34,586 bases of DNA from Aquidulcibacter sp. (lineage in GTDB: Bacteria > Pseudomonadota > Alphaproteobacteria > Caulobacterales > Aquidulcibacteraceae): the NCBI RefSeq assembly GCF_020253525.1, contig NZ_JADCBK010000085.1:1-34586 (forward strand). The letters run 5' to 3'. Position 1 is the stretch's first letter. Each line of letters begins with the position of its first letter. The notes under the pieces were generated by a model. That model made no database searches. It worked only from the letters and a program-made list of their open reading frames with translations, and was not told where the DNA came from. Shown here piece by piece: positions 16,901 to 25,900 of the stretch. Both the position numbers and the translations under genes were made by a program.

Positions 16901-17061
16901 GGACCTTGGTAGCAGGTATTCGCAATCTCTTTGATGAGCCGCCACCTTCAATTTCAACCAGCACGAGCTTGTTCTTTGCTCGATTAGGGAATGCGCCTTT
17001 AACCTCACAATATGACCAATTCGGGCGCTCTTTCAATGCAACAATTACCCGTCGTTTCTAG
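13939..17061 (+). CDS. TonB-dependent outer-membrane receptor, copy 1
   Basis: A 1040-residue TonB-dependent transporter. It has a signal peptide (cleavage near LASAQ, residue 29), an Ala/Pro-rich linker, the TonB-box-like ETIVVTGSRI near residues 50-59, and a plug domain (TLVLLNGRRLPPSGVRG near 133-149, then EILNDGASPIYGSDAVGGVVN). The long beta-barrel ends in a terminal aromatic residue (TITRRF). Paired cysteines occur in predicted extracellular loops, for example FCQQDY with PKCFG. The barrel part contains SYRAPALFELF and VTQVEGIDLRAVYR, both typical of the family. The ligand is unknown; adjacency to a secreted peptidase suggests peptides. The ribosome site is GGGGAA. Codon use is ordinary and mixed, unlike its paralogue at 19513. 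A 141-nt patch (14116-14256) is nearly identical to that paralogue. Confidence 0.95.
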   Translation: MKSSIRVALVSATALTALSIAPTLASAQNAPAPAAAPNPAPAAAPPKAAETIVVTGSRIRRDTFNTAAPLTVISNDNAVLSGTIDAAEVLQSSTAAAGSGQINNFFTGFIVQGGPGIQTIGLNSLGSQRTLVLLNGRRLPPSGVRGQVAAVDLQTIPNIAVNRYEILNDGASPIYGSDAVGGVVNALVRRDVNGFEATASTNITEAGGGEQYNVGALWGRTADRWNVMVTGSYFEQKSLKYGDRDFCQQDYVFNPATGQRADFIDPKTGQPKCFGIGSTSFNWISPLGTNATVINGTQTVGGTWVADPSITAATFGLNPSVRRIAGSTTLCLTAAGVTTPCANVQALLTVPGFRRLFSPQNGVLGAPVGVQIDYDHPLVNNTDVISPSRRTNFYATAARDLDILGGIEVYGEALYAKRESRQESIAQLFFIVPAANAFNPFGFAAQPVIARPNFSSQEVETWQVVGGVKGQIGTGIAGLFKNGTWEVFAQTSRGEGTYSATSILSDRLAASAAATRNSTTGVISCPTPALSGGACLPINFFDPRVLRGDFTAAESDYLFNAPNQGRTIYEQTVVEGNVSGDIFQIPGASDAVKVNLGAHYRTYSIDDVPGAETLRSNVALTTGAGITRGEDTVQEVYGEIEAPLFANRPLIENLTVNLAYRYTDYDSYDSNTTWKATANWKITPEIAFVAIAGTSYRAPALFELFLGDQTGFLAQSQVDPCINHEQSSNLLLKQRCEAAGIPGDYNGATNGSSSSATIFTGGGAGVLKEEESRSDIFSIVYTPTKFDLNLRVDYWQIEVTDQVAQFGAANIVRTCYAATDEARANQFCGLFTRDSNSSSNRFRQIISIQNDYVNVNVTQVEGIDLRAVYRQDFAFGDFVIDTAHRWTLSNKTGLFSDSTLLEQAGDIGDPIYVGQAQFRFERKDWTYAWTVEAIGQSNETRFNQGVNPVSAPPGSFYAYNGVSSVLYKTKTETTITHGASVRYRSDNWTLVAGIRNLFDEPPPSISTSTSLFFARLGNAPLTSQYDQFGRSFNATITRRF

Positions 17062-17087
17062 GGCCTAACTGGATTAAGGGTCACAAA

Positions 17088-17115
17088 AAGCCCGGCAGGA
17101 TGTCCTGCCGGGCTT
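17088..17115. terminator. Bidirectional terminator between receptor 1 and S9 peptidase 2
   Basis: A 12-bp stem (17088-17099 with 17104-17115, AAGCCCGGCAGG and its complement) with a 4-nt loop, A-rich on the left and T-rich on the right. The stem sequence equals that of the terminator at 11522-11551, so it was copied together with the peptidase gene. Confidence 0.88.
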
Positions 17116-17140
17116 ATGTTTTGCGTTGACGCGCTGTCTC

Positions 17141-19198
17141 TTACTTCGATGCACGACGCGTAATGGTGGACTTCAAGCCAGGCTCGTCGAATTTGTCCGA
17201 GATGTTGCCGCAATTATTTGCGGTCCAATCCAAGATCAGGTTCAAGAACTGGGTCTTGTGCTCTGGATACATTTGAATCAGCTGATGCGACATGCGGGGG
17301 ATTTCCACATAGCGGAAGTTCGCATTGGGATTGACCTGACGCATCCGCGCTGCTGCGGTTCGCGAGTGGATGGTGTCAGCCTGACGGTCATAATCGCCAT
17401 GGAAAACCAGCCAAGGGATTTTCACTTGGTCGAGGTTGGCCATAGGATCCCAACCACCGACAGTCACACCCTGGATAACACGTTGCAGGCGGCTTTCACC
17501 CCAATCGGTCGAAATCCGTTGCAGATCGATCGCGGGTGCACCCGAGATGGCACATTGCCACAAGCCTGCCGAACGATTGCTGGAGCGGGCGGCAGCGGCT
17601 GCCGCAGCAAAGCCGCCATAGGAATAGCCATACATCATCATCCGATCTGGATCGGCAATGCCTTGGTCAACCAACCACTTTGCACCGTCATCCTTGTCGT
17701 CTTGCATGATGGCGCCCCATTGATTGTCGCCACCTTTCCACAAGGCTTTCCCCAATCCGTCGCTGCCGCGATATTGTGGCTGCAGAACGGCAAAGCCGCG
17801 GGTTGCAAACATTTGCGGCCAGAAGCTGCGGTCAAAGTCCATATTGTCGCGCGACCATGGACCACCATGTGGCATCACGACGAGTGGCAAACGACCATCG
17901 CGCTCTTTCTTGTAGCCAGGTGGCAAATAGAGGATGCCAGGAACTTGGAAGCCATCACGGGCAGGGTAATAGACCCATTCTGCAGGCCCTAAATTGGTGC
18001 GATCCCAGCCGTCCAATACCGAGCCAACTTTGATGAGCTGGCGCTCATTCTTCAGCAAATAAGTTGTGGTCGGCACATTTGGTGCGGTTGCTGTCACCAA
18101 GACATTTGCACCTGAATTGCGCACGCCAAAGCTGATGTTCGTTCCGGGCAAGGCGCGCTCAAGCAGGTTTGCGATCCGCTTGTCGATTGGGTCAAAATAC
18201 TGACATTCTGTGGACGGGCCGGCCCAGCAGAAGGTCCGCAAGGGGTCTTGCGTCAGGGCATCTTCGTCTGCGGAAGAACCAAAGCTCGCACTGGAAATGT
18301 CGAACTCAGTATTCTGCGCGATTGGGGGCCCTAGGGTGTCGGTTGCCAAGTCATATTTGGCCAGAACATCGAAGTTTGAGTCCCGGTTGGTCAGAACATA
18401 AATGCTCTTATTGTCTTTTGAGACGTGAACCGGCGTAATGTTGAAGCGATCGTTCAACGGCAAACGCAGGCCGGGAAGCTCGCGCCACTCCGAATTATTG
18501 CTCTCGCGGAAATAGACATATTGCGTGTAGACGCCATTGGCGGCACGAAGCTGGCTCTTCAGCTTGATGTTGCCGTCGCTGTCTGACCACTCAAAGCTCT
18601 CATTCTCACCGGTACGGGCGAAACGATCTTGGCGTCCGGAATTGACATTCAGGCGGACAATCTCAGTGCCAGAGAAACGCCGGATTTCCATCAGAACGAC
18701 GTTTTCTTCTTTTGGCAGACGGTTGAACAGCGAGAAGCCGATGATGCGGTCATCGCCGCGCGCATCGGTGCTATCGTCTTGCGAGATATCGAGGAAGGAA
18801 GAGCCGTCCAAATTCGCAATGGCTGCTTTGCTTTGCCAGTTGGAGTTGGCACCTGCCGCCACCGGCTGGTTTGCAAAAACCAAGAGCTTCGAATTGTTCA
18901 TGAATTGAAAGCCCGTAAACCGCATGGTCTTGGAACCAAATTGGGTTGGGGTCTTACTCATGTCGTCGGTCGACCAGACGCGGATTACAGGATTTTGCCC
19001 GGGAATGCCTGCTAATGCGGCAATGTGCTTACCGTCTGGGCTGATGCGAGCACTCCAAACACCCCAGTCCCGAGACATCACGTCAACGGGGAGGGCAGGG
19101 CCAGTAGGCTTAAAGTTTTGCGCTTGCACCGCGCTGGTGGCGGCAGCAGCGACGCAGATCGCAGTTGATACAAGAAGTGCAAGTCGTTTTGCGAACAT
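17141..19198 (-). CDS. Secreted S9 family (prolyl-oligopeptidase-like) peptidase, copy 2
   Basis: A 685-residue paralogue of the S9 peptidase ending at 11573, with the same layout: signal peptide (MFAKRLALLVST..., cleavage near VQA-Q), N-terminal beta-propeller, C-terminal hydrolase domain. The catalytic residues are Ser526 in GYSYGG, Asp604 in HGDYDRQ and His638 in PRMSHQ. The ATG at 19198 is chosen because it aligns the signal peptide with copy 1; an in-frame ATG at 19213 adds five residues. The frame stays open to 19405, but that stretch is the divergent promoter region and its residues are unlike a signal peptide. It is divergent from the second receptor and ends 26 bp beyond the shared terminator. 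Differences from copy 1 are spread along the protein, with all catalytic motifs kept, so both are probably active. Confidence 0.92.
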   Translation of the reverse strand: MFAKRLALLVSTAICVAAAATSAVQAQNFKPTGPALPVDVMSRDWGVWSARISPDGKHIAALAGIPGQNPVIRVWSTDDMSKTPTQFGSKTMRFTGFQFMNNSKLLVFANQPVAAGANSNWQSKAAIANLDGSSFLDISQDDSTDARGDDRIIGFSLFNRLPKEENVVLMEIRRFSGTEIVRLNVNSGRQDRFARTGENESFEWSDSDGNIKLKSQLRAANGVYTQYVYFRESNNSEWRELPGLRLPLNDRFNITPVHVSKDNKSIYVLTNRDSNFDVLAKYDLATDTLGPPIAQNTEFDISSASFGSSADEDALTQDPLRTFCWAGPSTECQYFDPIDKRIANLLERALPGTNISFGVRNSGANVLVTATAPNVPTTTYLLKNERQLIKVGSVLDGWDRTNLGPAEWVYYPARDGFQVPGILYLPPGYKKERDGRLPLVVMPHGGPWSRDNMDFDRSFWPQMFATRGFAVLQPQYRGSDGLGKALWKGGDNQWGAIMQDDKDDGAKWLVDQGIADPDRMMMYGYSYGGFAAAAAAARSSNRSAGLWQCAISGAPAIDLQRISTDWGESRLQRVIQGVTVGGWDPMANLDQVKIPWLVFHGDYDRQADTIHSRTAAARMRQVNPNANFRYVEIPRMSHQLIQMYPEHKTQFLNLILDWTANNCGNISDKFDEPGLKSTITRRASK

Positions 19199-19334
19199 AT
19201 GTGATGACCCCATGGAAAGTCGTGCTTTCGAGACATGATTGCGGCGGCAACAGGAGCGCAGCCTTGGCAGGTATTTATACGCTCCGGTGTAAAGGGCAAC
19301 CTGAGTAACAGCGAACACCTGCAATGCACAAGAG

Positions 19335-19351
19335 TGTGGCAAACATGTTAC
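19335..19351 (+). promoter_or_regulatory. Conserved upstream element of receptor promoter, copy 2
   Basis: TGTGGCAAACATGTTAC, followed by A, gives an inverted repeat TGTGGCA-N4-TGTTACA with two transitions between the arms. It is 16/17 identical to 13769-13785 and, as there, its end is 49 nt before the -35 box. Confidence 0.5.
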
Positions 19352-19399
19352 AAATTTTTCACAAGTGATGAACATGTGGTGTTTGGGCAGGAAGAGTCC

Positions 19400-19428
19400 T
19401 TGCAACCTTTTTTCGTTCGCGCTCTACA
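19400..19428 (+). promoter_or_regulatory. Candidate promoter of TonB receptor 2
   Basis: TTGCAA (19400-19405), 17-nt spacer, TCTACA (19423-19428), with GCTCTA at the -10 as in the first module. The leader to the TTG start would be about 75-80 nt. Confidence 0.45.
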
Positions 19429-19512
19429 CCCCCCAATGCAGAATCCACAATTTTTCTCCTCAGATTACCTGAGAGTTGCGTAGTGGATTTTGGTTACTTA
19501 AGGGGGAATACC

Positions 19513-22500
19513 TTGAAAATATCCGTTCGTGCTTCCTTGATCGGCGCAACCGCGTTGACCGCACTGACCTTCATCCCAGCCGTTGCCAGCGCTCAAACCG
19601 CTCCAGCTGCTGCGCCAGCTCCTGCTGCTACACCTGCTAAAGCAGCTGAAACCATCGTTGTGACCGGTTCGCGCATTCGTCGCGATACGTTCAACACCGC
19701 TGCACCATTGACCGTTATCTCGAACGATAACGCCGTGCTGTCGGGTACCATTGATGCGGCTGAAATCCTGCAAAGCTCCACGGCTGCTGCGGGTTCGGGT
19801 CAGATCAACAACTTCTTCTCGGGCTTCATCGTTGAAGGTGGCCCAGGTATTCAAACCGTTGGTCTCAACAGCTTGGGCGCACAGCGTACCTTGGTTCTGT
19901 TGAATGGCCGCCGTTTGCCACCATCGGGTGTGCGCGGTCAGGTTGGTGCTGTCGACCTGCAAACCATTCCTAACTTGGCAATCAGCCGCTACGAAATCCT
20001 GAACGATGGCGCTTCGCCAATTTACGGTTCGGACGCTGTGGGCGGTGTTGTCAACGCCATCGTTCGTCGCAACGTCAACGGCTTTGAAGCAACCGCTTCG
20101 GGCAACTTGACCGAAGCAGGCGCCGGTGAGCAATTCACCGTTGGTGCTTTGTGGGGCAAGACAGCCGACCGTTGGAACGTGATGGTCAGCGGTAGCTACT
20201 TTGAGCAAAAGGCCTTGAAGTACGGCGACCGTGATTATTGCCAACAAGACTATGTGTTCGATGCAGCAACAGGCCAGCGCGCCGACTTCATCGATCCAAA
20301 GACTGGCCAGCCTAAGTGCTTTGGTATCGGCCCGTCGTTCAACCGGATTTCGCCAATTGGTAACGCGTCGACGATCGTCGCCGGCGTGCAAACCATGGGC
20401 GGCACCTGGATTTCCGATCCAGCCATCACCGCTCGCACCGTCGGTTTGAACCCATCGGTTCGCCCTGTCACGGGCAGCACGACATTGTGCTTGTTGCCAA
20501 CCGGTGCGACCGCAACCTGCGCCAGCCAGCAAGTCGTTTTGACCTTGCCAGGCTATCGCCGCTTGTTCAGCCCACAAAACGGGGTGATTGGTCAGCCAGT
20601 GGCTAACCAGATCGATTATGAGCATCCACTGGTTGCTAACACCGACATCATCTCGCCATCCAAGCGCACCAACTTCTACGCCACTGCGGCACGGGACTTG
20701 GACATTTTGGGCGGCGTAGAAGTCTACGGTGAAGCGCTTTATGCAAAGCGTGAGTCGAGCCAAGAGCGTGCGGCTCAGCTGTTCTTCACGATCCCTGCCA
20801 CTAACGCCTTCAACCCATTTGGCGTTTCGGCACAGCCCGTCATCGTGCGGCCAGCCAACAGCCAGCAGGTCGTTGAGACTTGGCAGGTTATTGGCGGCAT
20901 CAAGGGCCAAACCGGCAACGGCATCATGGGCCTGTTGAAGAACGGCGCATGGGACATCTATGCTCAAACCAGCAGCGGTGAAGGCACCTATACCGGCACT
21001 GCGATTCTTGCAGACCGCTTGACGGCCATGGCAAACGCAACCCGCAACCCAACCACGGGTGTTGTGAGCTGCCCAACCCCAACCGTTTCGGGCGGCACCT
21101 GCTTGCCGATCAACTTCTTCGACCCACGCGTTCTGCGCGGTGACTACACTGCTGAAGAGTACAACTATCTCTTCAACAACGAAAACACCGGCAAAACCGT
21201 CTATGAGCAGACCGTTTTCGAAGCCAACGTTTCCGGCGACGTGTTCCAGGTTCCTGGTGCATCTGACGCTGTGAAGGTGAACTTGGGTGCACAATATCGT
21301 AACTACAGCATCAATGACGTTCCAGGGGCTGAAACCCTGCGTGCGAACATTGCATTGACCACGGTTGCAGGCATCACCAAGGGCGAAGACACGGTTAAGG
21401 AAGTCTACGGCGAACTCGAAGCACCTCTGCTCTCGAAAGTTCCGCTGGTTGAAGATTTCCAAGTGAACTTGGCCTACCGCTTCACCGACTACGATTCCTA
21501 TGAGTCCAACTCGACTTGGAAGGCGACTGCCAACTGGAAAATCACCCCAGAATTTGCGATCGTGGCAATTGCCGGTACTTCATACCGCGCACCTGCTTTG
21601 TTCGAATTGTTCTTGGGCGACCAAACTGGCTTCTTGGCTCAGACCGCGATTGACCCCTGTATCAACCACGATCTCAGCACCAATGCGATCTTGAAGGCAC
21701 GCTGCTTGGCCGCTGGCATTCCCGGCGACTATAACGGCTTCACCAACGGGACCAACCAGTCGGCAACCATCTTCACCGGTGGTGGTGCAGGCACGCTGAA
21801 GGAAGAAGAGTCCCGCTCGGATATCTTCAGCTTCGTCTACACCCCATCCAAGATCGATTTGAACTTGCGTGTAGACTACTGGCAAATTGAAGTGACCGAT
21901 CAGGTTGCTCAGTTTGGTGCAGGTAACATCGTCGGCTCCTGCTATGGTGCTGCCGATCAATCCCGTGCTGACCAGTTCTGCCGCCTCTTGACCCGCGACA
22001 CGAACCCAGCGTCGGCTCGCTTCCGCCAGATTTTGACGGTTGCCAACGACTATGTGAACGTGAACGTCACCCAAGTTGAAGGTATCGACCTGAAGGCCGT
22101 CTACCGTAAAGACTTCGCCTTCGGCGACTTGGTCATCGACACCGCGCACCGCTGGACCTTGTCCAACAAGACCGGTCTGTTCTCGGACACGGCATTGCTG
22201 GAACAAGCTGGCGATATCGGTGAACCCATCTATGTCGGTCAAGCTCAAATCCGCTTTGAGCGTAAAGACTGGACCTATAGCTGGAACATCGATGCCATTG
22301 GTCAGTCGAACGAAACCCGGTTCAACAATGGTGTGAACCCAATCGTTGCAACGCCTGGTTCTTACTATGCGTACAACGGCATCGGTTCGGTCCTCTACAA
22401 GACTAAGACTGAAACCACCATCACCCATGGTATCAGCGTCCGTTATCGTTCGGACAACTGGACCATCGTTGGCGGCGTCCGCAACTTGTTCGACGAAGCT

Positions 22501-22614
22501 CCACCATCGATCTCGACCGGTGTGTTCTTCTCGCGCTTGGGCAACTCGGCCTTGACCTCGCAGTACGACCAGTTCGGCCGTTCGTACAACGCAACCATCA
22601 TCCGCCGCTTCTAG
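19513..22614 (+). CDS. TonB-dependent outer-membrane receptor, copy 2 (highly codon-biased)
   Basis: A 1033-residue paralogue of the receptor at 13939 (roughly three quarters identical by eye). It has a signal peptide ending near VASAQ, the TonB-box-like ETIVVTGSRI, a plug with LNGRRLPPSGVRG and GASPIYGSDAVGGVVN, and a barrel ending in TIIRRF. TTG 19513 is taken as the start: it gives MKISVRAS, which aligns with MKSSIRVA of copy 1, and has AGGGGGAA just upstream. The open frame extends to a GTG at 19483, which would place ten extra residues ahead of the signal peptide. Codon use is strongly restricted: the antisense register is open from 19498 to 21462, meaning no TTA, CTA or TCA codon in about 650 codons. 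This points to very high expression. The ligand is unknown; divergence from copy 1 in loop regions suggests altered specificity. Confidence 0.95.
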   Translation: MKISVRASLIGATALTALTFIPAVASAQTAPAAAPAPAATPAKAAETIVVTGSRIRRDTFNTAAPLTVISNDNAVLSGTIDAAEILQSSTAAAGSGQINNFFSGFIVEGGPGIQTVGLNSLGAQRTLVLLNGRRLPPSGVRGQVGAVDLQTIPNLAISRYEILNDGASPIYGSDAVGGVVNAIVRRNVNGFEATASGNLTEAGAGEQFTVGALWGKTADRWNVMVSGSYFEQKALKYGDRDYCQQDYVFDAATGQRADFIDPKTGQPKCFGIGPSFNRISPIGNASTIVAGVQTMGGTWISDPAITARTVGLNPSVRPVTGSTTLCLLPTGATATCASQQVVLTLPGYRRLFSPQNGVIGQPVANQIDYEHPLVANTDIISPSKRTNFYATAARDLDILGGVEVYGEALYAKRESSQERAAQLFFTIPATNAFNPFGVSAQPVIVRPANSQQVVETWQVIGGIKGQTGNGIMGLLKNGAWDIYAQTSSGEGTYTGTAILADRLTAMANATRNPTTGVVSCPTPTVSGGTCLPINFFDPRVLRGDYTAEEYNYLFNNENTGKTVYEQTVFEANVSGDVFQVPGASDAVKVNLGAQYRNYSINDVPGAETLRANIALTTVAGITKGEDTVKEVYGELEAPLLSKVPLVEDFQVNLAYRFTDYDSYESNSTWKATANWKITPEFAIVAIAGTSYRAPALFELFLGDQTGFLAQTAIDPCINHDLSTNAILKARCLAAGIPGDYNGFTNGTNQSATIFTGGGAGTLKEEESRSDIFSFVYTPSKIDLNLRVDYWQIEVTDQVAQFGAGNIVGSCYGAADQSRADQFCRLLTRDTNPASARFRQILTVANDYVNVNVTQVEGIDLKAVYRKDFAFGDLVIDTAHRWTLSNKTGLFSDTALLEQAGDIGEPIYVGQAQIRFERKDWTYSWNIDAIGQSNETRFNNGVNPIVATPGSYYAYNGIGSVLYKTKTETTITHGISVRYRSDNWTIVGGVRNLFDEAPPSISTGVFFSRLGNSALTSQYDQFGRSYNATIIRRF

Positions 22615-22641
22615 TCGTCGGATTGATTGTCAGAATGAGAG

Positions 22642-22669
22642 AAGGCGGCCTTTCGGGGCCGCCTTTTTT
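22642..22669 (+). terminator. Rho-independent terminator after TonB receptor 2
   Basis: A 9-bp stem AAGGCGGCC (22642-22650) / GGCCGCCTT (22657-22665), 6-nt loop, and a run of six T. It begins 27 nt after the receptor stop codon. Confidence 0.92.
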
Positions 22670-22934
22670 CGTTAATGAGCCGGATGTTTCCCGGGGTTTT
22701 GTGACAGTTTGCCCGAGTTTGAGGTAAAAAATTTCTCCTGATAAGCTGTGCATTGGGCATTCTTGCCCAAGCCTTCGGCGAAGTGAGACACTTTAGCAAC
22801 AATTTGCGGACACACCGTCATTTACCTGTCATTGAAGCGTTGACGACTTGTAATGTGCTGGTTAACTCTCGTCCTATTGCCTGAAAAAGCTGAGTCATAA
22901 AGCAACCGGGCAGGGGACAAATGGAGGTTCCAAT
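22670..22934 (+). promoter_or_regulatory. Upstream region of TonB receptor 3
   Basis: The 320-bp gap between receptors 2 and 3 contains no gene. After the terminator there is a small hairpin, TTGGGCA-TTCT-TGCCCAA (22753-22770), a possible promoter TTGACG (22840-22845), 16-nt spacer, TTAACT (22862-22867), and a clear ribosome site GGAGG at 22923-22927 with 7 nt to the ATG. The 17-nt element of the two duplicated modules is not present. Confidence 0.4.
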
Positions 22935-25900
22935 ATGAAAATTTCGATGACCCGCGAGCTCTTGCTCGCGAGCACTATTGTTGCAGGCCTCGGCTTCGCA
23001 GCACCAGCATTCGCCCAGACGGCGGCTGCTACTGAGGAGAAGGCCGCTGAAGTCGTGGTCGTCACCGGTACGCGGATTTCGGCACCCGGCGTGCAATCGG
23101 CCAGCCCGATTACGTCGATCGGTGGCGCTGAGCTCCAGCTGAACCAAGTCGCAGAAGCCGAAAAGCTGCTCCGCTCGTTGCCTTCGACCATCCCAGGCGA
23201 CGGTGAAAACGTCAACAATGGTACCGCTGGTGTGACCTCGGTCAACATGCGCGGCCTTGGCGCTGAACGCAACCTCGTCCTGATGGACGGTAAGCGTATG
23301 ACCCCCTACAACATCAATGGTATCGTTGACATTTCGACCGTGCCACAAGCGATGTTGGAGCGCGTCGATATCCTGACCGGTGGTGCTTCCACCGTTTATG
23401 GTTCGGACGCTATGTCGGGCGTTATCAACTTCGTGCTGAAGAAGGACTTCGAAGGCATTGAAGTCGATTTGAAGCGTTCGATCACGGGCGACAATGACGG
23501 CCAAATCGTAACCGCTTCGGTTGCTATGGGGGCCAATTTGGACGATGGCCGCGGTAACGTGGCGCTGTCGTTGAACTGGACTCAACGTGATGCCGTTACC
23601 TTGGCCATGCGTCCATTTGGCGTGGTTGGGGTTGCATCCTCGACTGGTGCAGGCCGCGCCGGCTCCTTGCCAGCTGCAGCTGCTGGTTGCGGTGGTCCAA
23701 ATGTCTATGCGGACTCCGCAGGCGGTGGTTCGACAACGGGTATCCCAACCCGCATCACCTACATGGGTGGTGGCGGCCAGTTCTTGGACAATGGTACTTT
23801 GGGTGCGAACTGCTCTCGCTTCAACTTCAACCCCTATAACTACTACCAAACCCCACAAGAGCGTTATTCGGCAACCGCAATTGCGCGCTATGACATCAAC
23901 GATCATGTTGAAGCTTATGGCCGTGCAACCTTCGCTGCGACCAACGTTCGCCAGCAGATCGCACCATCGGGCGTGTTCGGCAACCTGTTCAACGTTCCTC
24001 TGAACAACCCATTCTTGTCGGCTCAAGCTCGTGCGAAAATCATCGCTGAAGCAAACTTGTTCCGTACCGGTTCGCCTGCAGTTGGCACCACGCCAGCGGT
24101 TGCACCAGGCGTCACGACCGGCCGCTGGATCGACGTAAACAACAACGGTGTGGTTGATGAGGCTGATACGCTGCAACTCTCGATCCGTCGTCGTACCGTT
24201 GAATTCGGTGAACGGTCGACCACTTATGACAACAACACCTTCCAATTCGTCTTGGGCTTGAAGGGTGACTTGGGTCAGTATTTGCCAGACTGGACTTGGG
24301 ATGCGTCGGTTCAAATGGGCCAAGCAGATCGTACCAACGTCTCGGCTGGCTATACCAACGTTGCCAACATTCAGAATGCTCTGAATGCAACCAGCACCAC
24401 GTTGTGCGCCAATGGCGACTCCACCTGCGTGCCGATCAACCTGTTCGGTGGCTTCGGTTCGATCACACCAGCCATGGCAGCCTACTCTTCGGGTACGGCT
24501 CTTGAGCAACAAAACTACACGCAGAGCATTGCAAACGTGTCGGTTGGTGGTCCTCTGCATGGCTTCCAAAGCCCAATGGCAGAATCCCCAGTTAGCTTCG
24601 TTCTCGGCTACGAGTATCGTAACGAAACCGGCAAGACGACCCCAGACGAGTGCTTGAAGCTCGCGCCAACGAGCTGCTTGGGTGGTGCTGGTGGTAACAC
24701 CTTGCCAGTCGCTGGTGGCTATAGCGTGAACGAAGTCTTCACCGAAATTGGTGTGCCTTTGGTTTCGGGCAAGCCATTGTTTGAGTCGTTGAACCTCGAA
24801 CTCGGCTATCGTTTGGCAGACTACTCACTGACCGGTCAGAACACGACTTGGAAAACAGGTTTGGATTGGGCTCTGAACGATCAATTCCGCTTCCGCGCCA
24901 TGAAGCAAAAAGCGGCTCGTGCACCAAACGTTGGTGAATTGTTCTCGCCATTTGCTACCGGTCTGCGTAACTCGGGTGCAGATCCCTGCTCGATTGCTCA
25001 ACCAGTTGCTCAGCGTACGGCCGCCTTGCGCGCCTTGTGCGAATCCACTGGCCAAGCACCAAGCGCAGTATGGACTGTTCAAGACATCGTGGCCGGCCAA
25101 ATCGGTACCTTCGAAGGTTCTGACCCAACCCGTCCACCGAAGCCAGAAGAAGGTGACACGCTCACCGTCGGTTTCGTTTGGCGTCCTGACCTCGGTGGCT
25201 TCTTGAAGAACACCGCTGTGACTCTTGACTATTATGACATCAAGATCACGGACACGATTGGTCTCGGCCAACCTCAAGAAGTGCTGGATGGCTGCTATAA
25301 GAACGGTGTGCAATCGTTCTGCTCGTTGATCGTTCGTATCAACGGCGACTTGGCAACGCCGGGTGCGGGTATCCGTTTGCTGACCACCAACTTGGATTAT
25401 CGCCAAGCTGCTGGTTATGAATTGGGTGTCAACACTGGCTTTGACCTCGAAAGCCTAGGTCTCGACAGCAAGTGGGGTTCGATCCGCATTTCTTACAATG
25501 CGAACTACTACACCAAGAACGAATCCCGCACGACGCCAACTTCGGACATCATTGATTGTAATGGTTTCTATGGCTCGAGCTGCGATCCAACCCACCAGTT
25601 CCGTTCGGTGCAGCGCACCACTTGGGCTGTTGGTGACTTCCAGTTCTCGTACAACTGGCGTCATTCCAGCGAAATCAAGCTTGAAGAAGCTTTGAAAGCT
25701 GGTATTTTCGACGAATTCGAAAAAATCAAAGCTTACAACTATATCGACTTGGCCGCGTCTTGGGACGTGAACAGCGCGATTTCGTTGACCGCTTCGGTTG
25801 CTAACGTGTTCGACGAAGATCCACCAATCATCGGTAACGAAACCGGTACGACTTCGTACAACTCGGGGAACACCTTCCCATCGAACTACGACACTTTGGG

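Larger units (their letters stand above)
19214..19512. promoter_or_regulatory. Divergent promoter region, S9 peptidase 2 / TonB receptor 2
   Basis: Just under 300 bp without a gene. It contains the conserved 17-nt element at 19335-19351, a second AACATGT copy at 19370-19376, the candidate receptor promoter at 19400-19428, and the receptor's ribosome site AGGGGGAA at 19501-19508. On the minus strand a TATAAAT at about 19273-19279 could be a -10 for the peptidase, but I see no good -35. The inverted repeat found in the first module is absent. Confidence 0.55.

Noticed and set aside
17126-17992. 288-codon plus-strand open frame opposite S9 peptidase 2
   Set aside because: It mirrors the peptidase's conserved catalytic domain; it lacks its own ribosome site and family features.
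19498-21462. 654-codon open frame on the minus strand
   Set aside because: It lies fully opposite TonB receptor 2 in the mirrored codon register. It is open only because the receptor avoids TTA, CTA and TCA codons; the product has no recognisable domain.
22818-24569. 583-codon open frame on the minus strand
   Set aside because: Antisense shadow of receptor 3 for the same codon-bias reason; the product is Thr/Arg/Cys-rich without family features.
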